From Ardenticatenales bacterium (GTDB lineage Bacteria; Chloroflexota; Anaerolineae; Promineifilales; Promineifilaceae), in the NCBI GenBank assembly GCA_020634575.1, contig JACKBM010000058.1, forward strand, positions 1 to 43,367: a stretch of DNA of 43,367 bases, given 5' to 3'. A program made the translations under genes and the position numbers. Shown piece after piece: positions 1 through 8,273 of this stretch (within the stretch, counting starts at the first letter, position 1; the number at the start of each line of letters is the position of its first letter). The notes beneath the pieces were generated by a model. It was not told the DNA's origin. It did not search any database and saw nothing but the letters and a program-made list of their open reading frames with translations.

Positions 1-13
1 GGAACCCCTCAAC

Positions 14-41
14 AAAAAAGGCGCCCCTCGCGGAGCGCCTT
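14..41 (-). terminator. Rho-independent terminator of nuoN
   Basis: Read on the minus strand, a GC-rich hairpin (arms AGGCGC and GCGCCT, extended by CC/GG, loop GCGA) is followed at once by a run of six T. It lies about 30 nt past the nuoN stop codon, where a transcript from that gene should end. Confidence 0.85.
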
Positions 42-70
42 GCAAATCAACTCTAGGTCGGGTCGCGCTG

Positions 71-1540
71 TTAGCCGCCAGCCAACAATGTCGCCCCATC
101 AATGACGGCCTGGCGAGCCATCTCGTACCAGGGGCCGGGCGCGAAGCCCAGCAGCAATGTGCCGACCAGGGCTAGAAACACAGCCAACCCCAGCGCCGGC
201 CGCAACCGAACCATGCCCTCACCCTCAAACATGAACATCATGAAGACGACCCGTAGGTAGAAATAGCCAGATACAACAGTCGTTACCACACCGACAACGG
301 TCAGCCAGAGCAGATCGGCATCCATAGCGGCCTGGAAAACGAAGAATTTGCCGGTAAAGCCACCTGACGGCGGGATACCAGTCAGCGATAACATGAAGTA
401 GGCCAACACCAGAGCAATCACCGGGTGCCGCTTGGCCAAACCTTTGTAATCTTCCAGGCGTAGCCCCGTCCCATCACGCCGCTCAACGGCCGCTACCAGG
501 GCAAAGGCACCCATATTGGTAAACAGGTACGCAAACATATAGAACAGCGCCGCGCTGATACCCAGGTCAGTACCAGCGGCCACGGCCATCATGATGTAGC
601 CAGCATGCGCAATACTGGAATAGGCCAGCATCCGCTTGATATTCTGCTGCCCCAGCGCGGCCACATTGCCCACAATCATCGTCAGCGCCGACAGAACAGC
701 CAGAACAGGTATCCACGTATCAGAAACGTTGGGGAAGGCAGCCATGAAGACGCGCATCATCGCCGCAAAACCACCCACTTTGGCGCCTACGGACATAAAG
801 GCTGTGACCACCGTCGGCGCCCCTTCGTACACATCCGGGGTCCAGCTGTGGAAAGGCACCACAGCCACCTTGAAACCAAAACCAACCAGGAGTAAGGCCA
901 CACCAGCCAGCCCTAAACCGCTGCCGCCGGAAAGACCGGCCAGCACATCCGGCAGCGCCGTCGCCCCCGTCGCCCCATAAATCAGGGCGATGCCGAAGAC
1001 GAGGAAGCCGGAGGAAAAGGCGCCCAGCAGGAAATATTTCATGGCGGACTCTTCAGACTCCAGCCGCGGCCGGGCGAAGGCGCATAAAATGTAGAGCGGG
1101 ATGGACAGCATTTCCAGGGCCACAAAGACCAGGATCAGGTCGTTGGCCATACCCATCAACATCATGCCGGAAATGGAGAAAAGGAGGAGCATATAATACT
1201 CGCCCTTCGCCTCAACCCGGCCCTCTTCGATGTAATGGTTGGAAATCAGGATGGTGATGATACCGGTCAGGAGAAAGATGATATTGAGGAAATGACTGTA
1301 ATTGTCACCCACAATCATCGCGTGGCCGCCTTCCGGGATGAAAGTGGCGTAATCTTGACCCCAGGCCGAGCCGGCCTGGACCAGGGCCACAAACATGCCA
1401 GCCAGACTTAGCCAGCTTAGCAGATTCTTGCGCTCCGGTTTCAGCACCAGGTCAAAGACCAGTATCAAAATGCCAGTCACCAACACAATGACAACCGGCA
1501 GTATCATAATCAGGTTGATTTCGGGAATCGTAAATTCCAT
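71..1540 (-). CDS. nuoN: NADH-quinone oxidoreductase subunit N
   Basis: Membrane-arm subunit of respiratory complex I, one of the three antiporter-like subunits that pump protons across the cytoplasmic membrane. The 489-residue protein is almost wholly hydrophobic, with about 13-14 membrane helices. It carries the family's core motif, a lysine helix followed by FHSWTPDVYEGAPT, which is diagnostic of the Nuo/Mrp antiporter family. Length fits NuoN. I chose the ATG at 1540, which has a GGTG five bases upstream, over an in-frame TTG 21 bases earlier whose GGAG is almost adjacent. In most genomes nuoN follows nuoM at the end of a nuo operon. Here the gene upstream on the same strand is a molybdoenzyme, so nuoN is detached. 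A strong terminator follows it. Confidence 0.93.
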   Translation of the reverse strand: MEFTIPEINLIMILPVVIVLVTGILILVFDLVLKPERKNLLSWLSLAGMFVALVQAGSAWGQDYATFIPEGGHAMIVGDNYSHFLNIIFLLTGIITILISNHYIEEGRVEAKGEYYMLLLFSISGMMLMGMANDLILVFVALEMLSIPLYILCAFARPRLESEESAMKYFLLGAFSSGFLVFGIALIYGATGATALPDVLAGLSGGSGLGLAGVALLLVGFGFKVAVVPFHSWTPDVYEGAPTVVTAFMSVGAKVGGFAAMMRVFMAAFPNVSDTWIPVLAVLSALTMIVGNVAALGQQNIKRMLAYSSIAHAGYIMMAVAAGTDLGISAALFYMFAYLFTNMGAFALVAAVERRDGTGLRLEDYKGLAKRHPVIALVLAYFMLSLTGIPPSGGFTGKFFVFQAAMDADLLWLTVVGVVTTVVSGYFYLRVVFMMFMFEGEGMVRLRPALGLAVFLALVGTLLLGFAPGPWYEMARQAVIDGATLLAGG

Positions 1541-1639
1541 AAAAACACCAGGCGCCGGCAACTCCAGCTAATGGTCACCAGCTCCAGACTTGGTCTATTC
1601 TTCAGGGTGAGCAATGTCCGGAAAGCTTCAGAAACATTT

Positions 1640-1671
1640 GCTGATAGCTGACAACTAATAGCTGATAGCTG
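1640..1671. repeat. Short direct repeat GCTGATAGCTG in intergenic spacer
   Basis: An 11-bp word, GCTGATAGCTG, occurs twice with a 21-bp period (1640-1650 and 1661-1671) in the spacer between the molybdoenzyme gene and nuoN. Related TAGCTGATAGC words surround it. Its function is unknown. It could be slippage-generated low-complexity DNA. Confidence 0.4.
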
Positions 1672-1739
1672 TTAGCCATTCGCACCCTATTTCACAAGCT
1701 CGCAATTTTAACACATCTCTCAGGATTATCTAGTGAAGC

Positions 1740-3803
1740 TCAGCGGCTCACCCAGACGCAATTACTCTGAAAAGTGCTTTGCCCGGCCAGGTCGCCGATG
1801 GCGTCCGACGTCGTCCAATTCACGTTGCGGCCACCGCTCAGTTTGGGCCAATGCCCCTTAAAGGAAAGAACAACTCCGGCCGGTACATCCTCCGTCACCA
1901 CCGCCTGCAACCGCAGCTCTCCCCTACCGTTCCGCACGCGGACCGCTTGCCCGGTCTCTATCCCGCGCACCGCCGCATCGGCCGGGTTGATCTTAAGGAT
2001 GGCCACTCCTTCGCGCTGCAGCAAGCCTTCCTGACCGCCAAAACTGCTGCTGACAAAATGGTGAGCTGCCGGCGACAGCAGCAGGAGCGACTCAGCGAGC
2101 GGACCGGCCGGTTCAGCCCCACCCTCATCCTGCCTCGCCTGGTAATCTGGCAACGGATCCAGGCCGGCCGCAGTCATCTTCCCGCAGTAGAGTTCCAGCT
2201 TGCCGCTGGGCGTAGGAAATTGTCCGTTGGCAAAGGGGGGTTGTGGTTCGGCCGGCAACAACAGGCTGCCCTGGCGGCGCAGTTCTGCCAATGACAGCTT
2301 TGCCAGCGCCGGGTTGCGGGCCGCTGTCGCCGCCCAAACCTCGTCGATCACCTCATCGGCTGTCTGCTGCAGCCATGGCTCGTCAAAACCCATCTCCTGG
2401 GCCAGCAGCCGCATCACATCCCAGTTGCTCTGGCTATGGCCCAATGGCGGGATAGCCGGCCGGTTATAACCCAGTAGCCGGTGGCCATACGCCTTATGCA
2501 AATCCACCTGCTCCAACTGCGAAGTCGCCGGCAGAACTATGTCGGCATAGTCAGCCGTGTCGGTCAAAAACAGTTCGTGGACGACGGTAAAAAGATCCTC
2601 TCGCTGCAAACCGGCCACGATCTGGCTCGCGTTGGGTGAACTGGCCACCGGGTTGGCCGCAAATACATAGAGGGACTGAATGGGCGGGTCAGCTTCGCCC
2701 AACAGGGCCGCGCCCAAACGGTTCATGTTGATCGTACGCGCCGCCGGCGGATACTCATTTTGATGGCTGACTGCGTCCCAATCCCAACTCACATTGCCGC
2801 TGGTCGAATAGGCCAACCCGCCACCGCGGGCACCATACTGGCCGGTCAGCGCCGGCAACGCGCAGATAGCCCGCGCCGTCTGCCCGCCATTAAAATTGCG
2901 CACGAGGCCATCGGCGATTTTGATGAGGCCAGGGCGAGTGGCGGCATACAGTTCCGCCAGGCGCCTGATATCAGCCGCCGCTAAGCCGGTCAACGGCGCC
3001 GCCCGCTCAGCATCCCAGTTTTGCAGACGCGCCCGCAACGCCGGCCAGCCAACGGTGTGGGCCGCCAGCCACGCCTCGTCCTGCCAGCCCTGCGCCAGGA
3101 TCTCGCCGGCCAGCCCCAGGGCCAACGCCCCATCCGTCCCGGGCCGGATCTGTAAATGCCAGTCTGCCCCTTTCGCTGTCCTGGTTCGATGGGGATCAAT
3201 CACAACCAACTGGCAGCCCTGCCGCTGGGCCTGGCGCAAGAAGGGCATAAAGTGGGGCGCGGTCGTCACCGGGTTATGGGCCCAGATGATGACGAGCTTG
3301 CTGTGCACCACATCCTCGTAATCCGGGCTCAGGCGCGCCCCCAGCGTCCACTCCACGGCGGTCTCGGCCGCCGGCCCACAGATGGCGCGTTCCAACTGGC
3401 TGGCGCCCAGCCGGTTCCAGAAGCGCGACGCCGCCACCAGGTTCTGGACCAGCCCCAGGGTGCCGCTGTAGCTATAGGGCAGGATCGCGGCCGCGCCATA
3501 GCTGGCGCTGATTTCCCGCCAGCGTTCGCCAATCTCGCTGATGGCTTCGGCCCAGCTGATCGGCTCCCACCCGCCACCGCCTTTGGGCCCGCGCCGGCGC
3601 AGAGGGGTGGTGAGGCGATCCGGCCGGTAAACATGCTCCAGATATGGCCGCACCTTGGCACAAAGCCAGCCTCGCGTCACCGCATGGCCCGGGTCGCCCC
3701 CCAGAGCCACGGCCCGGCCATTCTCCACCCGCGTTACCAGCCCGCAGGTGTCCGGACAATCCAACGGACATACACCCTTAACTTCAGCTATCTCACTTGT
3801 CAT
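1740..3803 (-). CDS. Molybdopterin (bis-MGD) oxidoreductase with N-terminal 4Fe-4S cluster
   Basis: Catalytic subunit of the DMSO-reductase superfamily, 687 residues; the substrate cannot be told from sequence. The N-terminus has four cysteines spaced C-X3-C-X3-C-X27-C (C12, C16, C20, C48, around CPLDCPDTCG) for a 4Fe-4S cluster. A central RPGTDGALALGL segment is a typical pterin-guanine-dinucleotide contact. The C-terminal 120 residues form the usual molydopterin-binding barrel. A cysteine in RAICGPA could be the molybdenum ligand, but I cannot confirm this. No twin-arginine signal is present, so the enzyme is probably cytoplasmic. The reading frame stays open upstream to 4046, but that extension runs into the divergent M48 gene and looks non-coding. 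The ATG at 3803, just before the Fe-S motif, is the natural start. No iron-sulfur or membrane-anchor subunit gene lies beside it, so its electron partner is unknown. Confidence 0.88.
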   Translation of the reverse strand: MTSEIAEVKGVCPLDCPDTCGLVTRVENGRAVALGGDPGHAVTRGWLCAKVRPYLEHVYRPDRLTTPLRRRGPKGGGGWEPISWAEAISEIGERWREISASYGAAAILPYSYSGTLGLVQNLVAASRFWNRLGASQLERAICGPAAETAVEWTLGARLSPDYEDVVHSKLVIIWAHNPVTTAPHFMPFLRQAQRQGCQLVVIDPHRTRTAKGADWHLQIRPGTDGALALGLAGEILAQGWQDEAWLAAHTVGWPALRARLQNWDAERAAPLTGLAAADIRRLAELYAATRPGLIKIADGLVRNFNGGQTARAICALPALTGQYGARGGGLAYSTSGNVSWDWDAVSHQNEYPPAARTINMNRLGAALLGEADPPIQSLYVFAANPVASSPNASQIVAGLQREDLFTVVHELFLTDTADYADIVLPATSQLEQVDLHKAYGHRLLGYNRPAIPPLGHSQSNWDVMRLLAQEMGFDEPWLQQTADEVIDEVWAATAARNPALAKLSLAELRRQGSLLLPAEPQPPFANGQFPTPSGKLELYCGKMTAAGLDPLPDYQARQDEGGAEPAGPLAESLLLLSPAAHHFVSSSFGGQEGLLQREGVAILKINPADAAVRGIETGQAVRVRNGRGELRLQAVVTEDVPAGVVLSFKGHWPKLSGGRNVNWTTSDAIGDLAGQSTFQSNCVWVSR

Positions 3804-3918
3804 GCGGCAATTGTATCTGCGAATATGTCTTTTTCTGTATCCGGGGAATGACTTTCGCGACCGCGTGGTGTCTATACTGAGGCAAATGCCGGTAGATTGG
3901 CAGAGTGGTAATATTAAA

Positions 3919-3936
3919 CAGGCTTTATTCAGCCTG
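3919..3936 (+). promoter_or_regulatory. Small 5' UTR hairpin ahead of the M48 gene
   Basis: A perfect 6-bp stem, CAGGCT/AGCCTG with a 6-nt AT-rich loop, sits seven bases before the TTGGAGG ribosome-binding site of the next gene. It could protect the 5' end or modulate ribosome access. Its role is not known. Confidence 0.3.
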
Positions 3937-3954
3937 GAGTAAATTGGAGGAAAT

Positions 3955-4800
3955 ATGTACCGACAACGCGTCAGTAGCAAAGGTGGCCGTCGCTTCAATG
4001 GCGGTCGTCTGCTTATCGCCCTGGCCATTGCAGCCTTTTCCATCATTTCCTATTGCAGCACCCGCACCGTCAACGAGGTGACAGGGGAAACGCAATACGT
4101 GGCCATCAGCGAAGAGCAGGAAATTGCGCTTGGCTTGCAGGCAGCCCCGGAAATGATTCAGCAATTCGGCGGCATGGATCCGGATCCGGAAGCCCAGGCG
4201 TTCCTGGACCAGGTTTGCGCCCAGATCATCAACAACAGCGCTGCCAGCAACACCGATTGGGAATTTGAGTGTACGCTGCTGGCAGATCCGCAAACGATCA
4301 ATGCCTTTGCCCTGCCGGGCGGCCAGACTTTCATCACCGCTGCCTTGTTTGACAGGCTGGAGACGGAAGGTCAGCTGGCCGGGGTGATGGCTCATGAAAT
4401 CGGCCATGTGATTGCCCGGCATTCCGCCCAGCAGATGGCCAAGCAGCAGCTCACACAGGGGCTAACGGGCGCGGCCGTCATGGCTGCCTATGATCCCAAT
4501 GATCCGAACAGCCAGCGCACCGCCCAGGTCGCGCTCATGATCGGCCAGTTCATCAACATGAAATATGGTCGGGATGACGAGCTGGAGTCTGACTACCTTG
4601 GCGTCAAGTTTATGGCCGATGCCGGCTATGACCCGCGCGCCATGATCGGTGTAATGGAAATCCTGGCGGAGGCCTCCTCCGGCAACGCGCCGCCGGAGTT
4701 TTTCAGCACCCACCCTAACCCGGACAACCGCATCGGCCACATTCAAGAGGCCATTAACGAACTGTACCCCAATGGGGTGCCAGACAATCTAATACCGTAA
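3955..4800 (+). CDS. M48-family zinc metalloprotease, membrane-anchored
   Basis: Likely an envelope-facing peptidase of the M48/BepA-like group, which handles misfolded or mislocalised membrane and surface proteins. The zinc site is clear: HEIGH at residues 147-151 gives two histidines and the catalytic glutamate, and ELESD at 209-213 supplies the third ligand (E209). Residues 18-34 form one hydrophobic segment ending in ISYCS, so the protein is either N-terminally anchored or a lipoprotein cleaved before the cysteine. At 281 residues it is a bare catalytic domain without the TPR tail of BepA. The start is well supported by TTGGAGG five bases upstream. The next gene follows after 13 nt, so the two are probably co-transcribed. 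Confidence 0.88.
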   Translation: MYRQRVSSKGGRRFNGGRLLIALAIAAFSIISYCSTRTVNEVTGETQYVAISEEQEIALGLQAAPEMIQQFGGMDPDPEAQAFLDQVCAQIINNSAASNTDWEFECTLLADPQTINAFALPGGQTFITAALFDRLETEGQLAGVMAHEIGHVIARHSAQQMAKQQLTQGLTGAAVMAAYDPNDPNSQRTAQVALMIGQFINMKYGRDDELESDYLGVKFMADAGYDPRAMIGVMEILAEASSGNAPPEFFSTHPNPDNRIGHIQEAINELYPNGVPDNLIP

Positions 4801-4813
4801 GCGAGGTGCCAAA

Positions 4814-5305
4814 ATGACAACTACCAGAACAAGAATGCGTCAGGTTATGGATTGGCGGGCCTCGATTCAGGCGGGGCTGATCGCAGGAGTCATCCTGCTG
4901 GTTATCATGATGATCGGCTATCCGATCGCCACCGGCGGCTCGGTCTGGACGGTGTTCCGCTTCATTGCCAGCCTCTTACTGGGCCGTGAATTACTCCTGT
5001 CACCAGATTTTAGCTTTGGCATTGTGCTCCTGGCTCTAATCCTGCACATGGCCCTCTCTGTGATTTACACCTGGGTCCTGGCTTTTATCATTCACCGCTG
5101 GGGGCTGATTGTCGGCTTTGTAGGCGGCGCTCTGTTTGGCCTGGCCCTGTTTGCCATTAACTTTTACACGTTTACGGCACTCTTCCCCTGGTTCACGGTT
5201 GTACGTAGCTGGCAGTTTGCCGCGTTGCATGTCATCTTCGGCGCTGTCGCCGGCACTGTCTACGAACTGCTGGAAGACGAGATCTTCGTCCCCGATACCG
5301 ACTAG
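4814..5305 (+). CDS. Four-helix integral membrane protein of unknown function
   Basis: This 163-residue protein has four strongly hydrophobic segments, around residues 18-38, 66-90, 94-116 and 128-150, and an acidic C-terminal tail (LLEDEIF). I do not recognise the family. A GAGGTG ribosome-binding site lies before the ATG, and the gene starts 13 nt after the M48 protease stop, so the two probably form an operon. A role beside a membrane protease is possible but unproven. Confidence 0.7.
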   Translation: MTTTRTRMRQVMDWRASIQAGLIAGVILLVIMMIGYPIATGGSVWTVFRFIASLLLGRELLLSPDFSFGIVLLALILHMALSVIYTWVLAFIIHRWGLIVGFVGGALFGLALFAINFYTFTALFPWFTVVRSWQFAALHVIFGAVAGTVYELLEDEIFVPDTD

Positions 5306-5330
5306 AGCGGGCCTAATCGTCGTTTTTTTG

Positions 5331-5410
5331 GCCGCAGATTACGCGGATTCAGGGATAGGGGCGTACTTTATAAAGTCTCCCCAATCCTGACCATCCGCGC
5401 AATCTGCGGC
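5331..5410. repeat. 80-nt near-perfect intergenic inverted repeat (MITE/REP-like hairpin)
   Basis: The element is symmetric about 5370/5371. Its ends are GCCGCAGATTACGCGGAT and the complement of ATCCGCGCAATCTGCGGC (17 of 18 match). The inner part continues with TCAGG and GGGG pairs, and the centre is the perfect palindrome ACTTTATAAAGT. As RNA it would fold into one long hairpin. A structurally similar element with related ends lies at about 38891-39026. The rest of this 300-nt gap, up to the next gene at 5606, shows nothing else I can support. A non-autonomous mobile element or REP-type repeat is the most likely explanation. Confidence 0.7.
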
Positions 5411-5605
5411 TACTCTTTTTCCCCACCGGCCGGTTACGGGATTCCCCCTACCCCGGCGGCGGCAATCCCTAGCCCCACCTTCGTGCATCGCCTATCTAGC
5501 CAGCCCTTCCTGAAGCCTTATGATGGATAGCGTATTAATCAACAGCACGACCTGACAAAACAGTTCAAGAATCAATCGGGTCGTTTTTACTTAAGGAGTA
5601 AACAA

Positions 5606-5773
5606 ATGTTACGCTATGCTGCTATTTTCTTCCTCGTTGCTTTGGTCGCCGCGGTTCTGGGTTTTGGTGGTATCGCCGGTGCGGCCGCTTCTATCGCGCA
5701 GATTCTGTTCTGGGTATTCGCCATTCTGTTCCTGGGTTCGCTGGTCATGAACCTGGTTGACGGCCGAAGCTAA
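5606..5773 (+). CDS. Small DUF1328/YtjA-like membrane protein
   Basis: A 55-residue protein with two hydrophobic stretches and a central [20 protein letters not shown] segment. This is the characteristic pattern of the DUF1328 family of small inner-membrane proteins, whose function is unknown. The ATG at 5606 has a good AAGGAG site eight bases upstream, and the stop at 5771 falls well before the next start. The family normally has 50-60 residues, so this copy is complete. It is easily missed by length cut-offs. Confidence 0.82.
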   Translation: MLRYAAIFFLVALVAAVLGFGGIAGAAASIAQILFWVFAILFLGSLVMNLVDGRS

Positions 5774-5831
5774 ACAAACCCCGCCTTTTCCGATGCAGCC
5801 CCATCTCAGCCAGGTAAGGAGGCCAATGCCT

Positions 5832-6371
5832 ATGCAAAATAACCGTACGCTGACTTTTACAGCTCGCAGCCAGGCTAATCCTGAAAAAATCGCTACTTTC
5901 ACGTTACAGGATGAACATGTGAAGGTGGAATTAGGCAAAGCCTTGATGGAACAAGTCGACTATCTGATCGATACGTTCCAGAGCGAGGAGTCGCTATCAA
6001 TCGCGAACGTGCTGGAACCAGCAGCCACCGGCGCCATGCGCCACTTGCTACAGCCCATCCCGTTAGCAGATTTTGATGCGAGCCTCACAGGCAACACCTT
6101 CCAATTGTTGGCCTGGCTGCGAGCCGGCGGCCTGCGAGTTATCCCGATTATGGAGACCTGGGAGGCAGTGGACAATCCGGCCGGTGCAGCAGCCTTCGTC
6201 GACGAGTTAAAAGAGCGACGTATGGTCAGCGCCAAGCAGCGCAAGTTGCCCGCCCTGTTTGACTACTGGGTTAGCTGGCTCGTTTTTGGCGGCGTCTCCG
6301 TCGCCATGCCCTTCCTCTGGTACCGCCATTGGCGCCAGACTGGAAGCGAGCTGCAGCCGAGCAGAGCCTAA
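5832..6371 (+). CDS. Unknown protein with C-terminal membrane anchor
   Basis: This 179-residue protein has a soluble, mildly acidic first part and one hydrophobic helix near residues 145-165, followed by a basic tail (WYRHWRQ). That suggests a C-tail anchor with the bulk in the cytoplasm. I do not recognise the family. An AAGGAGG at 5816-5822 lies nine bases before the ATG at 5832 and only three before another in-frame ATG at 5826, so 5832 is preferred. It follows the DUF1328-like gene by 58 nt and ends before a strong hairpin. Confidence 0.65.
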   Translation: MQNNRTLTFTARSQANPEKIATFTLQDEHVKVELGKALMEQVDYLIDTFQSEESLSIANVLEPAATGAMRHLLQPIPLADFDASLTGNTFQLLAWLRAGGLRVIPIMETWEAVDNPAGAAAFVDELKERRMVSAKQRKLPALFDYWVSWLVFGGVSVAMPFLWYRHWRQTGSELQPSRA

Positions 6372-6388
6372 AATGAATCCACAGTTTC

Positions 6389-6435
6389 AAGAGTAGATCG
6401 CCTGGTAATTGCTAATTGCCAAGCGATCTACTCTT
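6389..6435 (+). terminator. Long hairpin terminator after the 5832 gene
   Basis: A perfect 13-bp stem (AAGAGTAGATCGC and its complement) continues inward through TGGTAATT/AATTGCCA with one G-T pair and a three-base loop. It is followed by only a weak T tract (TTTGTT). It also contains the -35 box of the tRNA-Pro promoter, so the end of one unit and the start of the next overlap. Confidence 0.65.
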
Positions 6436-6444
6436 TGTTACAAT
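6416..6444 (+). promoter_or_regulatory. Sigma-70-type promoter of tRNA-Pro
   Basis: TTGCCA (6416-6421), a 17-nt spacer and TACAAT (6439-6444) match the housekeeping consensus at 10 of 12 positions. The predicted start would lie about six bases before the mature tRNA 5' end. Confidence 0.65.
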
Positions 6445-6456
6445 TCCCTTCGCTTT

Positions 6457-6530
6457 CGGGGCATGGCGCAGCTTGGTAGCGCGCTTCAATGGGGTTGAAG
6501 AGGTCGTGGGTTCGAATCCCGCTGCCCCGA
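6457..6530 (+). tRNA. tRNA-Pro (anticodon GGG)
   Basis: A 74-nt cloverleaf. The acceptor stem is CGGGGCA/TGCCCCG with discriminator A, the D stem GCGC/GCGC around AGCTTGGTA, the anticodon stem CTTCA/TGAAG with loop ATGGGGT (anticodon GGG), and the T arm contains GGGTTCGAATCCC. The terminal CCA is not encoded. The acceptor start CGGGG is typical of proline tRNAs. Confidence 0.96.
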
Positions 6531-6545
6531 CCTTCAAAGCACAGA

Positions 6546-6572
6546 AACGCCGCGCTCTGCGTGGCGTTTTTT
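6546..6572 (+). terminator. Terminator of tRNA-Pro
   Basis: The stem AACGCCGCGC/GCGTGGCGTT with a three-base loop runs straight into a six-T tract, 15 nt after the tRNA. It ends only six bases before the ribosome-binding site of the next gene. Confidence 0.85.
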
Positions 6573-6588
6573 GTTTCAGGTGGATCCT

Positions 6589-7059
6589 ATGAATGAATCT
6601 CGTCAATTTGATCCGTGGCGTATCACTTCCCTGGTATTGCTGATCCTAGGCCTCATCTTCGTCGCTCTTTCCTTCATTGACCGTACGCCCGGCTTTGGCG
6701 CCATTCAGGTCCTGCAACTGCTATTGGGGATCGCTGCCCTGACGCTGGCCATCTTCATGTATCTTTACACGCTACGATCACCGGATGAGCCACGCTCTCT
6801 GCAAGCAGACATTGGCATCCGCCTGGCTCTCTCCGGGCTGGTTTTTTGCTTCGTCGCGGGCTTCTCAGACCTCATTGGCATTGGCACGCATGTCAATCCC
6901 CGCTTTGAACGGCCCTTCATTGGCTTCCTCCAGCTCATTGGCCTCGCCATCGGTGGCATCACCATCCTGGCCGGCATTGTCCTCTACTACACCAGCCGGG
7001 GTCAGCGCCAGAGCTCGTCGCTGGAATTCCTCATCCCCGATAAAGAAGACGGGAACTAA
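6589..7059 (+). CDS. Four-helix membrane protein, unknown
   Basis: This 156-residue protein has four hydrophobic segments, around residues 13-31, 40-61, 78-100 and 115-139, a short charged loop in the middle and a polar tail (LEFLIPDKEDGN). I do not recognise the family. AGGTGGA lies four bases before the ATG at 6589. The frame is open upstream only as far as the terminator T tract, so that extension is not real. A promoter could not be placed between the tRNA terminator and the start, so read-through from the tRNA promoter is possible. Confidence 0.65.
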   Translation: MNESRQFDPWRITSLVLLILGLIFVALSFIDRTPGFGAIQVLQLLLGIAALTLAIFMYLYTLRSPDEPRSLQADIGIRLALSGLVFCFVAGFSDLIGIGTHVNPRFERPFIGFLQLIGLAIGGITILAGIVLYYTSRGQRQSSSLEFLIPDKEDGN

Positions 7060-7217
7060 TTCACGCCAATTCGCGTCTAATTTAGTATCTGCAACTATGG
7101 TCCGCCGGGCGACGTATTATCTCCTGTCGATTTCATGAGGATTTGGGCTGAAACCAGCCCGCCGGCAGCGGTTTTGTGATATCGTTTTCCTGTCAAAACT
7201 GGATGAGGTATTGGCCC

Positions 7218-7919
7218 ATGTTTTTCTTCCCCACTGTCAGAGATGATGCCACCATTGGCAAAGCCCGCGTCACCCAGACGCTTATTGCCCTGAATGTGGT
7301 TGCCTTTGCGCTCACCCTGTTTTTTGGCGGCCGGCAGGTTATCCTCGAATATGGCTTCATCCCGGCCCTGAAAACCCCCATTACCTGGATCACCCATATG
7401 TTCCTGCACGGGGGCTTCTGGCACATCCTCGGCAATATGGCCTTTCTCTGGATATTCGGCAAACATGTGGAAGATATGTTGGGCGGTATGACCTTTTTAG
7501 CCGCCTATATCATCGGTGGCTTTGGCGCGCTGCTGGGACATATGCTGCTAACCGGCCAGACGATGGTGCCGTTGGTGGGTGCCTCCGGCGCGATTTCGGC
7601 TGTGATGGGTCTGTACATGATCATGGCCCCGGCCCGAGCCACCAATCTCAACCTGTACGTCCTGATCTTTCGCGTGCGGACATTCACCACCAACGCTCTG
7701 GGCGCGGTTATGGCCTGGCTGGTGCTGCAATTTTATTATGGGATTGGCAGTTATCTGGGCTACATCAGCTCCAACACCGCCTTCTGGGCTCACATCGGCG
7801 GCTTCGCTGCCGGCATCGGCCTCGGTCTCCTCTTTATCGGCCTGGGCTACCGGGATCGCCACCTGATTCGCCAGCGCATGTATGAAGAAAACCTGCGCCA
7901 ACAGGCCGTTGAGTTCTAA
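7218..7919 (+). CDS. Rhomboid-family intramembrane serine protease
   Basis: Cuts membrane-spanning substrates within the lipid bilayer. The catalytic pair is visible: Ser123 in GASG and His192 in AHIGG. Upstream lies the HILGN motif (N73) that stabilises the oxyanion. Six membrane helices are predicted in 233 residues, the usual bacterial core. The N-terminus MFFFPTVRDD resembles many single-domain homologues, and a GAGG site lies about 10 bases before the ATG at 7218, so I prefer it over the longer frame opening at 7176. The gene stands alone. Its substrate is unknown. Confidence 0.9.
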   Translation: MFFFPTVRDDATIGKARVTQTLIALNVVAFALTLFFGGRQVILEYGFIPALKTPITWITHMFLHGGFWHILGNMAFLWIFGKHVEDMLGGMTFLAAYIIGGFGALLGHMLLTGQTMVPLVGASGAISAVMGLYMIMAPARATNLNLYVLIFRVRTFTTNALGAVMAWLVLQFYYGIGSYLGYISSNTAFWAHIGGFAAGIGLGLLFIGLGYRDRHLIRQRMYEENLRQQAVEF

Positions 7920-8273
7920 AAGGCTGGTCCGTAGGCAAATTTGATATCACGCTAACCTTCCTGACGTCATCCCGAGCTTTGTCTGCCGTAAAAAGCACTT
8001 ATTCAGAGAGCGCGAGGGACTTCGATCTGAGGCGCTGACAGGACCGGTCGGTGGCTGGTTTCCTACCAACTACAACCTGAAGCCCGGTACCAACCTTTCA
8101 AGCCAACACCATGGTGAGGGGCCCTTCGCCCGCTTTTAATGATGGCCTTACCCCATGAACGAGGCTCAGCGTGACGTCGTGATTTGTGGGCTTTTGCCCC
8201 CAGACAAGCCTTAAAGTCTTGCCCGGGCTGCACCCGGTGCCCATCAATTGAGCCCGGCCCACGCTGGGTCCTT
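7920..8273. other. Intergenic stretch with degenerate repeat remnants
   Basis: There is no convincing gene on either strand: the open frames here have no family signal, and they overlap each other. At 7963-8030 the words GTCATCCCGAGC and GCGAGGGACTTCGATCTGAGG look like eroded copies of the SERSE-type intergenic repeat that is amplified at 27070. Otherwise nothing is seen. Confidence 0.4.

Noticed and set aside
3804..4046. 81-codon N-terminal extension of the molybdoenzyme
   Set aside because: It would overlap the start of the divergent M48 protease gene, contains no signal or domain, and comes before the Fe-S motif that begins the family's conserved region.
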